Of a stretch of 32,305 nt of DNA, positions 1 through 9,105 are shown piece by piece (the stretch's first letter is position 1; each line of letters begins with the position of its first letter). The position numbers and the translations under genes were made by a program. The notes under the pieces are model-generated. The model was given only the letters and a program-made list of their open reading frames with translations, did not search any database and had not been told where the DNA came from. The stretch lies in NCBI GenBank assembly GCA_900168235.1, contig FUZG01000019.1:1-32305 (forward strand), written 5' to 3'. Source of the DNA: Lachnospiraceae bacterium. Its GTDB lineage: Bacteria > Bacillota > Clostridia > Lachnospirales > Lachnospiraceae.

Positions 1-13
1 TGGCCTAGTATCA

Positions 14-57
14 AGGGCTTATAGCCCTAGTGCAAACCACCCGTTGGACGGGTGGTT
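14..57 (+). promoter_or_regulatory. Two hairpins upstream of the first permease gene
   Basis: Two perfect hairpins lie in tandem: agggct (14-19) with agccct (23-28), and a 10-bp stem at 35-44 and 48-57 with loop TGG. They end about 22 bases before the permease start and only a weak T-run follows. If a binding-protein gene lies just upstream, as is usual for CUT1 operons, this would be an intercistronic attenuator or RNA-protecting element that lowers permease expression relative to the binding protein. A comparable hairpin precedes the permeases of the second transporter at 12915-12949. Confidence 0.6.
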
Positions 58-79
58 CTGATTTTAGAAGAGGTGTAGG

Positions 80-979
80 ATGAAAGGTAGTACAACGCTT
101 GCAAAAAGAAGACAGAGAGCAGTTTCTATCTGCGCAGCTGTTTTTCTGGCTCCTGTTATCATATTGATGCTCGTCTACTTTGTTTATCCGATAATTGCCA
201 CTTTCCTGAACAGTCTTACCCAGTGGAATGGAATTTCACCAACCAAGGCTTTTGTGGGCGGTTATAACTGGAATAAGCTGATCCATGACACAAAGTTCTG
301 GAAGGCATTCGGAAATAACATCAAAGTAATGGCGATTTCCCTTATAGTTCAGATGCCGATCGGCATACTGCTTGCAACATTTCTCGATGCTGGCGGAAAG
401 AAATTCAATTTTTTCAAGGTCATATGGTTTCTGCCGCTCCTTATGAGTTCGGTTGCAGTAGGTTATCTGTTCCACTATGCACTCGCTACTAACAGCGGAA
501 TTTTCACTGCTATATCAGAGCTTTTAGGCGGCGGCAAAGTGGATCTCCTCGGCAATCAGGGAACAGCGCTTTATGCCGTAATAGGAGTTATCTGCTGGCA
601 GTTCATACCTTTCTATATGGTTTACTATATGGCAGGATATTCCAGCATCGATGAGTCTCTCTACGAGGCAGCGGTGGTTGACGGAGCTACCAGAGGGCAG
701 TACGTTACAAAGATCGCGCTTCCTATGCTGGTGCCTACTATAAAGAGCGCAGTCGTTCTTTCCATAACAGGTTCTCTAAAATATTTCGATCTCGTATACG
801 TAATGACAGGCGGTGGTCCCGGCGAGTCAACAGAACTCATGGCGACTTACATGTATAAAGAGTCATTTACCAAGTACAACATGGGTTACGGCTCAGCTAT
901 CGCAGGCGGTATGTTTATACTGATCACTCTGATAGCAGGTGCCACTATCTTTGTTATGAACAGAAATAAGGAGGACTGA
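80..979 (+). CDS. Sugar ABC transporter permease (CUT1, MalF/UgpA-like)
   Basis: This is an inner-membrane permease subunit of a carbohydrate uptake ABC transporter. The 299 residues fit the family. Six hydrophobic segments are visible, starting with one after a short basic N-terminus (about residues 16-42). The EAA loop that docks the ATPase is recognisable as YEAAVVDGA followed by a LPMLVP stretch near residues 200-220. A GAGGTG-type ribosome site precedes the ATG. The gene is followed after one base by a second permease. No ATPase gene is present, so a shared MsmK-type ATPase encoded elsewhere is inferred. The substrate is not determined by the sequence. The neighbouring GH127-like gene makes an arabinoside plausible, but a CAP gene and a regulator lie in between. 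Confidence 0.93.
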   Translation: MKGSTTLAKRRQRAVSICAAVFLAPVIILMLVYFVYPIIATFLNSLTQWNGISPTKAFVGGYNWNKLIHDTKFWKAFGNNIKVMAISLIVQMPIGILLATFLDAGGKKFNFFKVIWFLPLLMSSVAVGYLFHYALATNSGIFTAISELLGGGKVDLLGNQGTALYAVIGVICWQFIPFYMVYYMAGYSSIDESLYEAAVVDGATRGQYVTKIALPMLVPTIKSAVVLSITGSLKYFDLVYVMTGGGPGESTELMATYMYKESFTKYNMGYGSAIAGGMFILITLIAGATIFVMNRNKED

Positions 980-980
980 T

Positions 981-1841
981 ATGGCAAAGACAAAAATGGC
1001 CGGAGAGTCCGGAAAGAAAAATTACGGCGCATGGATCGCAGCCATCATACTTGCTTTATTCTGGCTTGTAGTTGCGTTCATCCCGTTCATGTTCATGGTG
1101 ATCACAGGCTTTAAGCAAAAGATAGAGACCATCATGTACGGCGCATTTCACATGCCGGAGAAGTTTTTCCCGGATAACTACAGGGACATCATCACAGACC
1201 CGACATTCTGGAATTACTTCAAAAACAGTGTTATCGTACTGATACTTTCGCTCATTATATTGCTGTTCTTCTCAGCATGTGCAGCTTATCCATTATCAAG
1301 ATTTAAGTTCCGTCTCAGAGGACCTATATATTTCCTGATAGTAGCTGCGATGTCAGTACCGATGCACGTTACACTTATTCCTGTATTTAATATGACTATA
1401 AATATGGGGCTTTATGATACGATATGGGCGCTTGTTCCCACAAATGTCGCATTTGCAACACCGATATCAGTATTTATCCTTACAGGATTCATGCAGGGTA
1501 TCCCAAGGGAACTTGAGGAGTCTGCGGATATCGACGGATGTGGACGATTTGGAAGATTTTTCAAGATAATACTTCCTCTTTCTACACCGGGACTTTCAAC
1601 ACTTGCGATCTACAACGGTGTAAATGTATGGAATGAATTTATCTTTGCTTTCACACTTACCCAGTCTGAGGAAAACAGGACACTGCCTCTGGCACTTTGG
1701 AACTATCAGGGACAGTATTCATCAAATACAGCAATGATCATGGCGTGCCTGACGCTTTCAGTACTCCCGATGATCATCCTCTTTATCTTCATGCAGGAGA
1801 AGCTCGTAAAGGGCATGATGGCAGGTGCGGTAAAGGGCTGA
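981..1841 (+). CDS. Sugar ABC transporter permease (CUT1, MalG/UgpE-like)
   Basis: This is the second permease of the transporter, 286 residues, with six predicted membrane helices and the EAA-type loop EESADIDGCGRF followed by ILPLSTPGL near residues 185-210. The C-terminus (QEKLVKGMMAGAVKG) is typical of MalG-like proteins. The start follows the previous stop by one base, and an AAGGAGG site lies in the end of the upstream gene, so the two permeases are translationally linked. The gene is the last of its operon: a strong stem-loop with a T-run begins about 20 bases after the stop. Confidence 0.93.
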   Translation: MAKTKMAGESGKKNYGAWIAAIILALFWLVVAFIPFMFMVITGFKQKIETIMYGAFHMPEKFFPDNYRDIITDPTFWNYFKNSVIVLILSLIILLFFSACAAYPLSRFKFRLRGPIYFLIVAAMSVPMHVTLIPVFNMTINMGLYDTIWALVPTNVAFATPISVFILTGFMQGIPRELEESADIDGCGRFGRFFKIILPLSTPGLSTLAIYNGVNVWNEFIFAFTLTQSEENRTLPLALWNYQGQYSSNTAMIMACLTLSVLPMIILFIFMQEKLVKGMMAGAVKG

Positions 1842-1861
1842 TACAAAAAAATAAACATAAT

Positions 1862-1900
1862 AAAAGGTGGTGTCATATCATACGTGACACCACCTTTTTT
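1862..1900. terminator. Bidirectional intrinsic terminator
   Basis: A 14-bp perfect stem (1862-1875 with 1885-1898) with a 9-base loop has A residues on its left and T residues on its right. It can end the plus-strand permease operon and also the minus-strand CAP gene, whose stop codon is at 1908. Confidence 0.93.
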
Positions 1901-1907
1901 ATGTTCA

Positions 1908-2438
1908 TTAATTTGAAAACATATATGCAACTGTGATCTTGGTTCCGTCAGACGTTTCTGTAAGCTCTGAGGAAATGCCTATCTTCGTATAATTCTTGAA
2001 TACCATGTTGTCATAGTGAGCAGGAGATGCGACCAGATTATCAAACATAGTATCGGCTGCTTTTTCCTGATCCTTCTCACTTCCTTTGTAACCGGGATAG
2101 GTGACACATGACAGGTTTTCGCCTCTCCAGAGGTCTGAACTTATCATTTCAGTTCCCTGCTCGCCGTTCGGACGCTCGTGACTCCACTTTTTTGAGGCTT
2201 CAGTAGATCGTGTATCTGCGATGGTTGTAAGGGTGGAATCAATGGTGAGTTCCTTTAATCCCTTTGATTTACGAAGGTCGTTTATCTCATCAAGAAGGCG
2301 GTCGTTCATGGAAGTGGTCGCCATACGCGATTTTTTATCTGCCAGTACCATTGGAATGGCGGTGCAGATGACAACTGCAGCGATCAATAGCAGTAAAAAT
2401 GCAAATTTAGTTGATAAAAATGCGGATCGTCTGTTCAT
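1908..2438 (-). CDS. Secreted or membrane-anchored CAP-domain (SCP/PR1-like) protein
   Basis: The 176-residue product has a basic N-terminus and one strong hydrophobic segment at about residues 12-33, acting as signal peptide or anchor. A CAP domain (PF00188 type) follows at about 45-176. Visible family features are the opening helix LLDEINDLRKSKGLKEL, the WSHERPNG segment, GENL, and the helix with NLVASPAHYDNMV. Bacterial CAP proteins are extracellular and their biochemical roles are mostly unknown. A GGGGAG site six bases before the ATG supports the start. The gene stands alone between the permease terminator and an AraC-type regulator on the same strand. A link to sugar uptake is not shown by the sequence. 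Confidence 0.88.
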   Translation of the reverse strand: MNRRSAFLSTKFAFLLLLIAAVVICTAIPMVLADKKSRMATTSMNDRLLDEINDLRKSKGLKELTIDSTLTTIADTRSTEASKKWSHERPNGEQGTEMISSDLWRGENLSCVTYPGYKGSEKDQEKAADTMFDNLVASPAHYDNMVFKNYTKIGISSELTETSDGTKITVAYMFSN

Positions 2439-2696
2439 GGTAATCTCCCCGGAAGTGATAGTTTTTGAAACTTAATATTCACAACACAATTCACCATAAC
2501 AACATCTATTAAGCCAAATAGAATATCGGCAAAAAATTGATGGTTGTACATACTTTAATGGAATAAATTTGAGGTGAAATTACATCAAGTTTCAACCAAA
2601 GAGATTATAGATGAAAAAAATAAAGAAAAATTGTAGATAAAGCGAAAAAATAATAATATCCGGCTTAATGTTTTGTTAGAAAAATCATCATTGTTT

Positions 2697-3569
2697 TTAA
2701 ACATGATATTCCCTGTTAAGACCGTACGTATTGCGGTATGCCGACGGGCTCTGACCTGTGAATTTTCTGAATGTATTGGAGAATCCCTGACTGTCGGAAA
2801 ATCCAAGTTCCATAGCTATTACACCTACGGGGGTATCACTTTCGGAGAGTCTGGCCTTGGCAAGATTCATTTTTTCTCTCATTATGTACTGCTTTATCGG
2901 TAATCCGCTTCTATGCTTAAAGAATGTCGTGATATATTTTGCATTGAATCCAAGGTGGTCGGCTATCTCATTTACTTTTAGATTATCATGGATACGCCAG
3001 GAGACATAGTCCAGTATATCGGTATAGAGCTGATCGTTTCCCTGATCTTTTGAAATATCTGTTTCTGTAAGATAAAGCTGTGAATAAAGTTCATTCAAGA
3101 TCAGGTTGATGTAGCAGCTGTTGAGATTGATATTCCGGTAGCGCCTGTCGCAATCCAATAATTGTTTCATAAGTATTAGTATGCGATCCAATGATGGTAC
3201 CTTTCCATATTTGGGCAGTACAAATTTTTTTGAACCGATATCAAACGGGAGATGCGGCTTTGTGTTGTCATTGTAGATTATGGGATCATTTTGGTTGTCA
3301 TTATATGAAAAGTGAAACCAGTAAAATTCACATAAGGACGTCTTGTATCCGTACTGGTGACAAGGCGGACAGCACAGCATCCATTCACCCTCATGAAGTT
3401 CATATTTTTTGTTGTTTTCTGCGATATATAGAGTCCCCTTTGTCATTACGATGAATTCAAAATCAAGGAGCATTCTTGACATATGGATCCATTCGCGGTT
3501 CGGAGCAATGAATTTACCGACAATGGAGGATACAAAATTTTGATCTGAGTCAAATTCGGCGTAGTTCAT
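2697..3569 (-). CDS. AraC/XylS-family transcriptional regulator
   Basis: The N-terminal part looks like a cupin-type sugar-sensing domain (the segment with FEFIVMTKGTLYI and a CPPCHQYGY turn). The C-terminal 100 residues hold two helix-turn-helix motifs of the AraC type, ending in the signature MELGFSDSQGFSNTFRKFTG followed by SPSAYR. It probably binds DNA as a dimer in response to a sugar and controls the divergent secreted glycosidase gene at 3827; both are inferences from gene order. The start is uncertain. The reading frame is open back to a TTG at 3629, without a ribosome site. I chose the ATG at 3569 (290 aa), which has AAGGAG upstream at a long 15-base spacing. The ATG at 3584 is another option. 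Confidence 0.9.
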   Translation of the reverse strand: MNYAEFDSDQNFVSSIVGKFIAPNREWIHMSRMLLDFEFIVMTKGTLYIAENNKKYELHEGEWMLCCPPCHQYGYKTSLCEFYWFHFSYNDNQNDPIIYNDNTKPHLPFDIGSKKFVLPKYGKVPSLDRILILMKQLLDCDRRYRNINLNSCYINLILNELYSQLYLTETDISKDQGNDQLYTDILDYVSWRIHDNLKVNEIADHLGFNAKYITTFFKHRSGLPIKQYIMREKMNLAKARLSESDTPVGVIAMELGFSDSQGFSNTFRKFTGQSPSAYRNTYGLNREYHV

Positions 3570-3826
3570 GTGGCTTAAAGTCATCTCCTTCGTACAATCT
3601 GTCGAGCATATTGCACATGTATATGACAATATTATATTTCATTGTGGTCATGTTGTACATAAAATAACATACATCTTCGATACAAAACAAACCTTTTCAC
3701 AATCTTTCGAACCGATTCCCACAACCTTTTTAAACAAAAAAGAACCTGAGCATATACTAGTTTGTTCAAAATGTATTTATATTTAAACTTGTAACAAACA
3801 AATTTACCTTAGGGAGGGTATTGCAA

Positions 3827-6800
3827 ATGCGCAAAAGGAGTTACAAGAAAAGAAGAGCGGCGACGCTGCTTTTAAGTGCAGCTATGGTCGCAACATCGAT
3901 TCCGGGAACGCCTGTCATGGCAACTGAAACGGAGAAAACGAATTCTAACGTGATCTATAACGTAGATTGCGGAGATATCGATCCGACTACGGCGCCGACT
4001 GATGGACCGCTTGGAACCAGAAATTCTGTGACAGACCAGATCTATGGCAAGGATGAAAAGACCGGATACAGCTGGGGAATCCTTGACAAGGAAGTAGGAG
4101 ATGGTTCCAATAACGGAAAATGCAGTGCTGGAGGTGTTTCGACCGCATGGACATGGCCGTATGAATATGCGAAGACAGATCAGACCTCTAGAACTTCTAC
4201 AAACAGATATACTAAAAACCAGTATGAAAGCAAGATCGAGACTCGTCATTTGTCATATGGGTTCGAGGTTGAAAATGGTGATTATCTTGTAGAAGTGGGA
4301 TTTACGGATCCGTGGAGATGTTCTCAGTCGCCTACTCTTTATGCAAATAAAGGACAGGAGGATGAGGTTCTTATCAAGAAAGATATAAATGTAGCTGGCG
4401 GAGAAACAAGCGTCACTGCAAATGTAGAAGTTACTGATGGTAATCTTACTATAGATGCCGTTGGTGAAGGCGAAAGCAATAAAGCCATTAATATGACTTA
4501 CATCTCCATAAAGAAGGGGGATATCGATTCGGTTCTTGAGGCAGATGCGGCTGCTATTAAGCTTCCGAGCGTAGCATATTCAGATATCACACTTCCTTCA
4601 AAAGGAGAAGCGGGCTCAGAGATCACATGGAAGTCTGCTGCTGAAGATGTGATCACTTCTGACGGAAAAGTTACAAGAAGTGACGTTGATAAGCACATTA
4701 CACTTACGGCTACTCTTACCTATGAAGGTAAGACGGTCACAAAAGAGTTCGATGTAACTGTTCCGGCAGCAGGTGCAGAGGCAGGTTATACAGAAACTGC
4801 ACTTGATAAAGTAACTGTTACGGATGAATACTTTGACGAAGCGCTTGAGCTTGATGTCAGAAATATGCTTAAGATCGATGCTGACAGACTCCTTGCAGGA
4901 TTCCGCGAGACCGCAGAATATGCATCAGGAGAAACAGATACATCAAAGATCAAAGCTTTCATGAAGAATAAGGAGCGTTACGGCGGCAGCTGGGAGAATG
5001 GACTGATCGGAGGACATACACTTGGTCACTATATGTCAGCTCTTGCTACAGCTTCTGTAAATCCCGGACTTGATGAGTCTGAGAGAGCAAAGGTTCGTGA
5101 AAGGCTTGATTATATCGTAACGTCTCTGAAGGAATGTCAGGATCTGACAAAGGGAACTGAGTACGAAGGTTATATCTTTGGTGCAGCACTTCCGAATGAT
5201 AACTTCAAGAAAGATCTTGATCTGCAGTTTGACAATGTTGAGCATGGCAGAGCAGGTATCTTCGATCAGGCATGGGTGCCGTGGTACACAATGCACAAGA
5301 TCCTTGCGGGACTTGTGGACGCATATAAGTTTGAAGGAAATGAGGAAGCGCTTGAAGTTGCAGAAAATCTGGGCACGTGGGTAGCAAAAAGAGCCAATAA
5401 ATGGAGTGATGGCACGAAGCGTACTGTATTAAGCATCGAGTATGGCGGAATGAATGACGTTCTCTACGAACTGTACAAGTATTCCAATGCTGATAACCGC
5501 GAGGATATCAAGACAGCTGCCCATCAGTTTGATCAGGTTGATCTTTTCGATGCAGTAAAAGAAGACAGAACAAATATACTTAATGGCAAGCATGCCAATA
5601 CGACTATCCCGAAGTTCCTCGGCGCGCTTAACCGCTATGAGGTAGACAACGGCGAGACAGAATATCTGGAATATGCAGAAGCATTCTGGCAGATGGTTGT
5701 TGATAAACACACCTATATCACAGGCGGTAACAGTGAAGACGAGCATTTCGGTGCGGACAGCGTTCTGAATAAAGAGCGTACAAATTGCAATAACGAGACT
5801 TGCAATACTTACAACATGCTGAAGCTCAGCCGTAAGCTTTTCAGGATCACAGGCGACAAGAAGTATGCTGATTACTATGAGAATACTCTTATCAATGCGA
5901 TCATGTCTTCACAGGAGCACAAGGATGGAATGACAATGTACTTCCAGCCGATGGCTACAGGTTACAGAAAAGTGTACAGCTCTCTTGATCAGCATTTCTG
6001 GTGCTGCACAGGTACAGGATATGAGAATTTCACCAAGCTTGAGGACAGCATTTACTTCCTTGACGGTGATGATGTCATCGTAAATCTGTATCTTGCATCT
6101 GAGATGAAGGGTGACGGTTATACACTGACACAGAAGGGCAGTCTTGCAGACGGTGAGACAATGACCTTCAAGGTTGACGGTAAGATAAAGGGTGGTCTTC
6201 GTCTGCGTATTCCTGACTGGACAGACAAAAAGGAAGTTAAGGTCAGCTTCGGAGACAAGAAATATTCATTTAAGTCAGAAAATGGCTATATCGTGATCCC
6301 GAAGAGTGATCTTAATGATGGTACAGAGTTTACTGTTACACTTCCTATGCACCTTGCATCATATAACCTTCCGGACGGCGAGAATACATATGCTTTCAAG
6401 TATGGTCCTTTCGTACTCAGTGCAGGACTCGGAGCATCAGACACTGCTACCGGCGGACACGGAATGAACGTAAAGGTTCCGACAGAGAAGGCTGTAACAA
6501 GTGATTCAATAGGTATCACCGCAGCAGAATCCGTAAATGACTTTATCGAAAATATTGATAAGTATCTTGTAAAGGATGAAGATTCTCTGAGCTTCACACT
6601 TAAGGGAACTTCTGTATCCTATACATTCACCCCTCACTATACACAGGATGAGCAGAGTTACGGTATCTATTGGACATATTTTGTAGATGCAGACGGACGC
6701 GCTTCTGAGGAAGTTGTTTCCCAGAAGAAAGATGACAGAGAGAAGAGAGCACGTATCAGTGGAGTTGCTCAGATCGGACGCGGTCAGTATGAGAACCAGT

Positions 6801-8761
6801 ATGTATTGAAGGATGGCAAGGCATGCGGTCTCATTGACAAGAATGGTACTTCCGTAGGTGAGGATGCCCCCAACCTCACAAGAAAGGCAGCCGCAGGTGA
6901 TTCCTTCGGATATATCCTGGAAGCAGCTAAGGGTGAAGACAATTATCTGCTTGTAACCTATCCTAAGAGCGAGGACGGAAAGTCCATCAGGATATCTGTA
7001 GGCGATACAGAGATCGCTTCTGAGAAGCTTGATTCGGCAAAGGCAAAGGTTACTAACCGGACGCTTGCCGAGGTTGATCAGAAAGATTATTATCAGGTTC
7101 TTTACACTATCCCGAAGAGTGCTGTAGATAAGAATGCACGCGATATCGAGATCGATGAAAACGGAAATGCTAAGACAATTTCTGTGATCGATGTGACATT
7201 CAGCGCACCGAAGGATGACTGGTCAGCAAAGATCGCTAAGAGGCTTGATCTTTACAAAGCATATAATGCAAAGAATGAGCTCAAAGCTGTCACCATCAAC
7301 GGAAAGCAGTATAAGCCTGATGAGAAGAATGTAATTACCGTAGTTACGAAGGATGGCGATGTTTCAGCAAAGTTTGATATTGAAGATGAAGCAGGATATA
7401 TCGAGCTTGATGGAAAAGCTTTTGATGAGAAGGAAGAGAGGAAGCTTCAGGCAAACGGCGGACTTACTGAGTACAGTGTTCGTGTATATGCGGAAGATTT
7501 CGAGACTTACACAGACTATACTCTGAGACTTACAAAGGATTTCGCAGGAGTAGATCTGGAAGACAGTCTTGTAAAGTCAGTTACATTTGACGGCGAAGCA
7601 CCGAAAGCTGTCCTGAAGTCAATGGCTGAGTATGAAAATCCTAACTATGTTTATAAGGATGGTATCTTTGATAAGGCTCTGAAGATGGATGGAAACTGGG
7701 GTCTTGAGATCCTTAATGATGCGTCTGAACTTGGTACAGATTACAGTATCAGCGCATGGATTAGCCCTGACTCTGTTGGCGCACAGTATGATCCGATTTT
7801 TGCAGGCGGTACATTCAGACCTGAGTATTGGCTCAACCTGACCACAAACGGCAGGATCTGGTCACATGACAACAAGGGATATGTAAATAACGACGGAACA
7901 GGTGCTTACAAGAAGGGTGAGTGGCAGAATCTCGTACTCACTGTTGATCAGGATGAAGCAGGCAATGATTATGCGAATGGTCGTCTGTACCTGAACGGTA
8001 AGCTGATCCAAGAAGGCAATGTTGCCCGCGATATCATGCTTCAGGAGGACGGTAAGCTGTACTTTGGTGTAAATATCTGGGATAAGATTTACTCAGGTAT
8101 GGTAGATGATATCAATCTCTTCAACAGAGCACTTACAGATACAGAAGTAGCTGCACTTTCTGCTAAGGCAGTTTACTCAGGAGATCTTGTTGTCGAAGAA
8201 CCTGAAAATCCGACACCGGACGAACCTACAACACCGGACGAACCCACAACACCGGATGAGCCGACGAAACCGGACGTACCTGTTGAGCCGTCAAATCCGA
8301 CAACTCCCGAGACTCCTGCAGTTCCGGAAGTAAAGGCTGAGAAGGTATCTGTTGGAGAATACACAGTATCCTATCCTGCAGAAATCACATTCAGCACAGG
8401 AAAGAAGGCAGCATTTGCATCAGGCGATGTAAAGATCACAGATGCAGAAGGACATGAAGTATCTTACAAGAGCATAAAGATCTCGAAGGATACAAAGGTA
8501 GGAAAGACAACCTTCAAGATCGTGAAGCCTGCTATCACAGACAAGAAGGCCGCAAAGCTTGTGAAGAACAAGAAGTTTGAAGTTACTATCAAGGCTTATG
8601 AAGTAACAAAGGCTGATAAGGTAGTGGTCAAGGCAAAGAAGAATGGAAAGATCAAGTCTGTAACAGTAAACGGAATAAAGCTTAAGAAAAAGGAATATTC
8701 CGGAACAGCAACAGAGCTTTCATTCAGCGGAAGATTCAGCGGAAGCTGGAAAGCAGAGTAA
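3827..8761 (+). CDS. Secreted multidomain GH127/GH146-like beta-L-arabinofuranosidase
   Basis: The 1644-residue exported enzyme has a very basic signal peptide (cleavage likely after Ala32) and then a malectin/CBM-like beta domain (about 40-230). An Ig-like domain of the atrophied bacterial type (230-316) and a DUF1680-type (alpha/alpha)6 catalytic domain (about 325-880) follow. Next come further beta domains, a cadherin-like beta-sandwich (1150-1236), a LamG/concanavalin-like domain (1238-1446), a Pro/Thr/Asp/Glu linker (1454-1503) and a Lys-rich C-terminal domain. The GH127 residues are visible: candidate acid/base Glu639, the Glu657-Thr-Cys659 motif and Cys726-Cys727 in WCCTGTG, matching the Zn-thiolate site of HypBA1. 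No LPXTG motif is seen. I moved the start from TTG 3821 to ATG 3827 because AGGGAGGG then has an 8-base spacing. Substrate specificity is inferred. Confidence 0.9.
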   Translation: MRKRSYKKRRAATLLLSAAMVATSIPGTPVMATETEKTNSNVIYNVDCGDIDPTTAPTDGPLGTRNSVTDQIYGKDEKTGYSWGILDKEVGDGSNNGKCSAGGVSTAWTWPYEYAKTDQTSRTSTNRYTKNQYESKIETRHLSYGFEVENGDYLVEVGFTDPWRCSQSPTLYANKGQEDEVLIKKDINVAGGETSVTANVEVTDGNLTIDAVGEGESNKAINMTYISIKKGDIDSVLEADAAAIKLPSVAYSDITLPSKGEAGSEITWKSAAEDVITSDGKVTRSDVDKHITLTATLTYEGKTVTKEFDVTVPAAGAEAGYTETALDKVTVTDEYFDEALELDVRNMLKIDADRLLAGFRETAEYASGETDTSKIKAFMKNKERYGGSWENGLIGGHTLGHYMSALATASVNPGLDESERAKVRERLDYIVTSLKECQDLTKGTEYEGYIFGAALPNDNFKKDLDLQFDNVEHGRAGIFDQAWVPWYTMHKILAGLVDAYKFEGNEEALEVAENLGTWVAKRANKWSDGTKRTVLSIEYGGMNDVLYELYKYSNADNREDIKTAAHQFDQVDLFDAVKEDRTNILNGKHANTTIPKFLGALNRYEVDNGETEYLEYAEAFWQMVVDKHTYITGGNSEDEHFGADSVLNKERTNCNNETCNTYNMLKLSRKLFRITGDKKYADYYENTLINAIMSSQEHKDGMTMYFQPMATGYRKVYSSLDQHFWCCTGTGYENFTKLEDSIYFLDGDDVIVNLYLASEMKGDGYTLTQKGSLADGETMTFKVDGKIKGGLRLRIPDWTDKKEVKVSFGDKKYSFKSENGYIVIPKSDLNDGTEFTVTLPMHLASYNLPDGENTYAFKYGPFVLSAGLGASDTATGGHGMNVKVPTEKAVTSDSIGITAAESVNDFIENIDKYLVKDEDSLSFTLKGTSVSYTFTPHYTQDEQSYGIYWTYFVDADGRASEEVVSQKKDDREKRARISGVAQIGRGQYENQYVLKDGKACGLIDKNGTSVGEDAPNLTRKAAAGDSFGYILEAAKGEDNYLLVTYPKSEDGKSIRISVGDTEIASEKLDSAKAKVTNRTLAEVDQKDYYQVLYTIPKSAVDKNARDIEIDENGNAKTISVIDVTFSAPKDDWSAKIAKRLDLYKAYNAKNELKAVTINGKQYKPDEKNVITVVTKDGDVSAKFDIEDEAGYIELDGKAFDEKEERKLQANGGLTEYSVRVYAEDFETYTDYTLRLTKDFAGVDLEDSLVKSVTFDGEAPKAVLKSMAEYENPNYVYKDGIFDKALKMDGNWGLEILNDASELGTDYSISAWISPDSVGAQYDPIFAGGTFRPEYWLNLTTNGRIWSHDNKGYVNNDGTGAYKKGEWQNLVLTVDQDEAGNDYANGRLYLNGKLIQEGNVARDIMLQEDGKLYFGVNIWDKIYSGMVDDINLFNRALTDTEVAALSAKAVYSGDLVVEEPENPTPDEPTTPDEPTTPDEPTKPDVPVEPSNPTTPETPAVPEVKAEKVSVGEYTVSYPAEITFSTGKKAAFASGDVKITDAEGHEVSYKSIKISKDTKVGKTTFKIVKPAITDKKAAKLVKNKKFEVTIKAYEVTKADKVVVKAKKNGKIKSVTVNGIKLKKKEYSGTATELSFSGRFSGSWKAE
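8722..8745 (+). repeat. 12-bp perfect tandem duplication at the 3' end of the glycosidase gene
   Basis: The 12-mer attcagcggaag occurs twice back to back, producing FSGR-FSGS just before the stop. It looks like a recent in-frame slippage event. Confidence 0.85.
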
Positions 8762-8790
8762 AAAGAGATCAATAAACTCCCCATAAAAGT

Positions 8791-8836
8791 TTTGCAGGCA
8801 AAACACCGGTATGCGGTACCGATGCAAGCCTGCAAA
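8791..8836 (+). repeat. Nested inverted repeat after the glycosidase gene
   Basis: The outer arms tttgcaggc (8791-8799) and gcctgcaaa (8828-8836) are a perfect 9-bp pair, and the inner cggta and taccg can also pair. No T-run follows, so this is a folded 3' UTR element rather than a terminator by itself. Confidence 0.55.
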
Positions 8837-8857
8837 GGGAGGATATTGATTTATATG

Positions 8858-8896
8858 AAAAAGGGATTGCCTTTTGCGGAAAGGTGATCCCTTTTT
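8858..8896 (+). terminator. Intrinsic terminator of the secreted GH127-like gene
   Basis: A 17-bp stem (8858-8874 with 8880-8896, two G-T wobbles, loop TGCGG) ends in a run of T. It lies about 100 bases after the stop codon at 8761. Confidence 0.88.
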
Positions 8897-8915
8897 CTGC
8901 ATAGGGATTAGAAAT

Positions 8916-9105
8916 GATGTAAGGGTCAAAAGTAAATTTTGCCCCTTACTGATGTCACGGATAGCTTCATTGCTACGCAATTCCCGCAATCCTAAAACAC
9001 TCGCATTCCGCGTAATAACGCTACTTGCTCGTGTTTTGCGGGTCCCAAGGTCTCAATCCTCTTTGTGCAAGCACAATCGGATTTTGACCTTTTGACCCTG
9101 ACATC
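8916..9105. repeat. MITE-like structured palindromic element (190 bp)
   Basis: Seventeen-base terminal arms (8916-8932 and 9089-9105) are inverted copies with 16 of 17 matches, and the right arm touches the stop codon of the GH43 gene at 9106. Inside are a 13-base hairpin that competes for the left arm (8919-8931 with 8937-8949, 12 of 13), a longer stem (8983-8989 with 9036-9042, then 8994-9000 with 9031-9037) and a small perfect hairpin (9063-9068 with 9071-9076). No open frame is convincing. It could be a non-autonomous mobile repeat or a structured RNA shared by the two convergent transcripts. Confidence 0.6.

Noticed and set aside
8855-8887. Ten-codon frame after a GGGAGG site, possibly a leader peptide
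   Set aside because: It is formed by the terminator stem itself and no gene follows on that strand.
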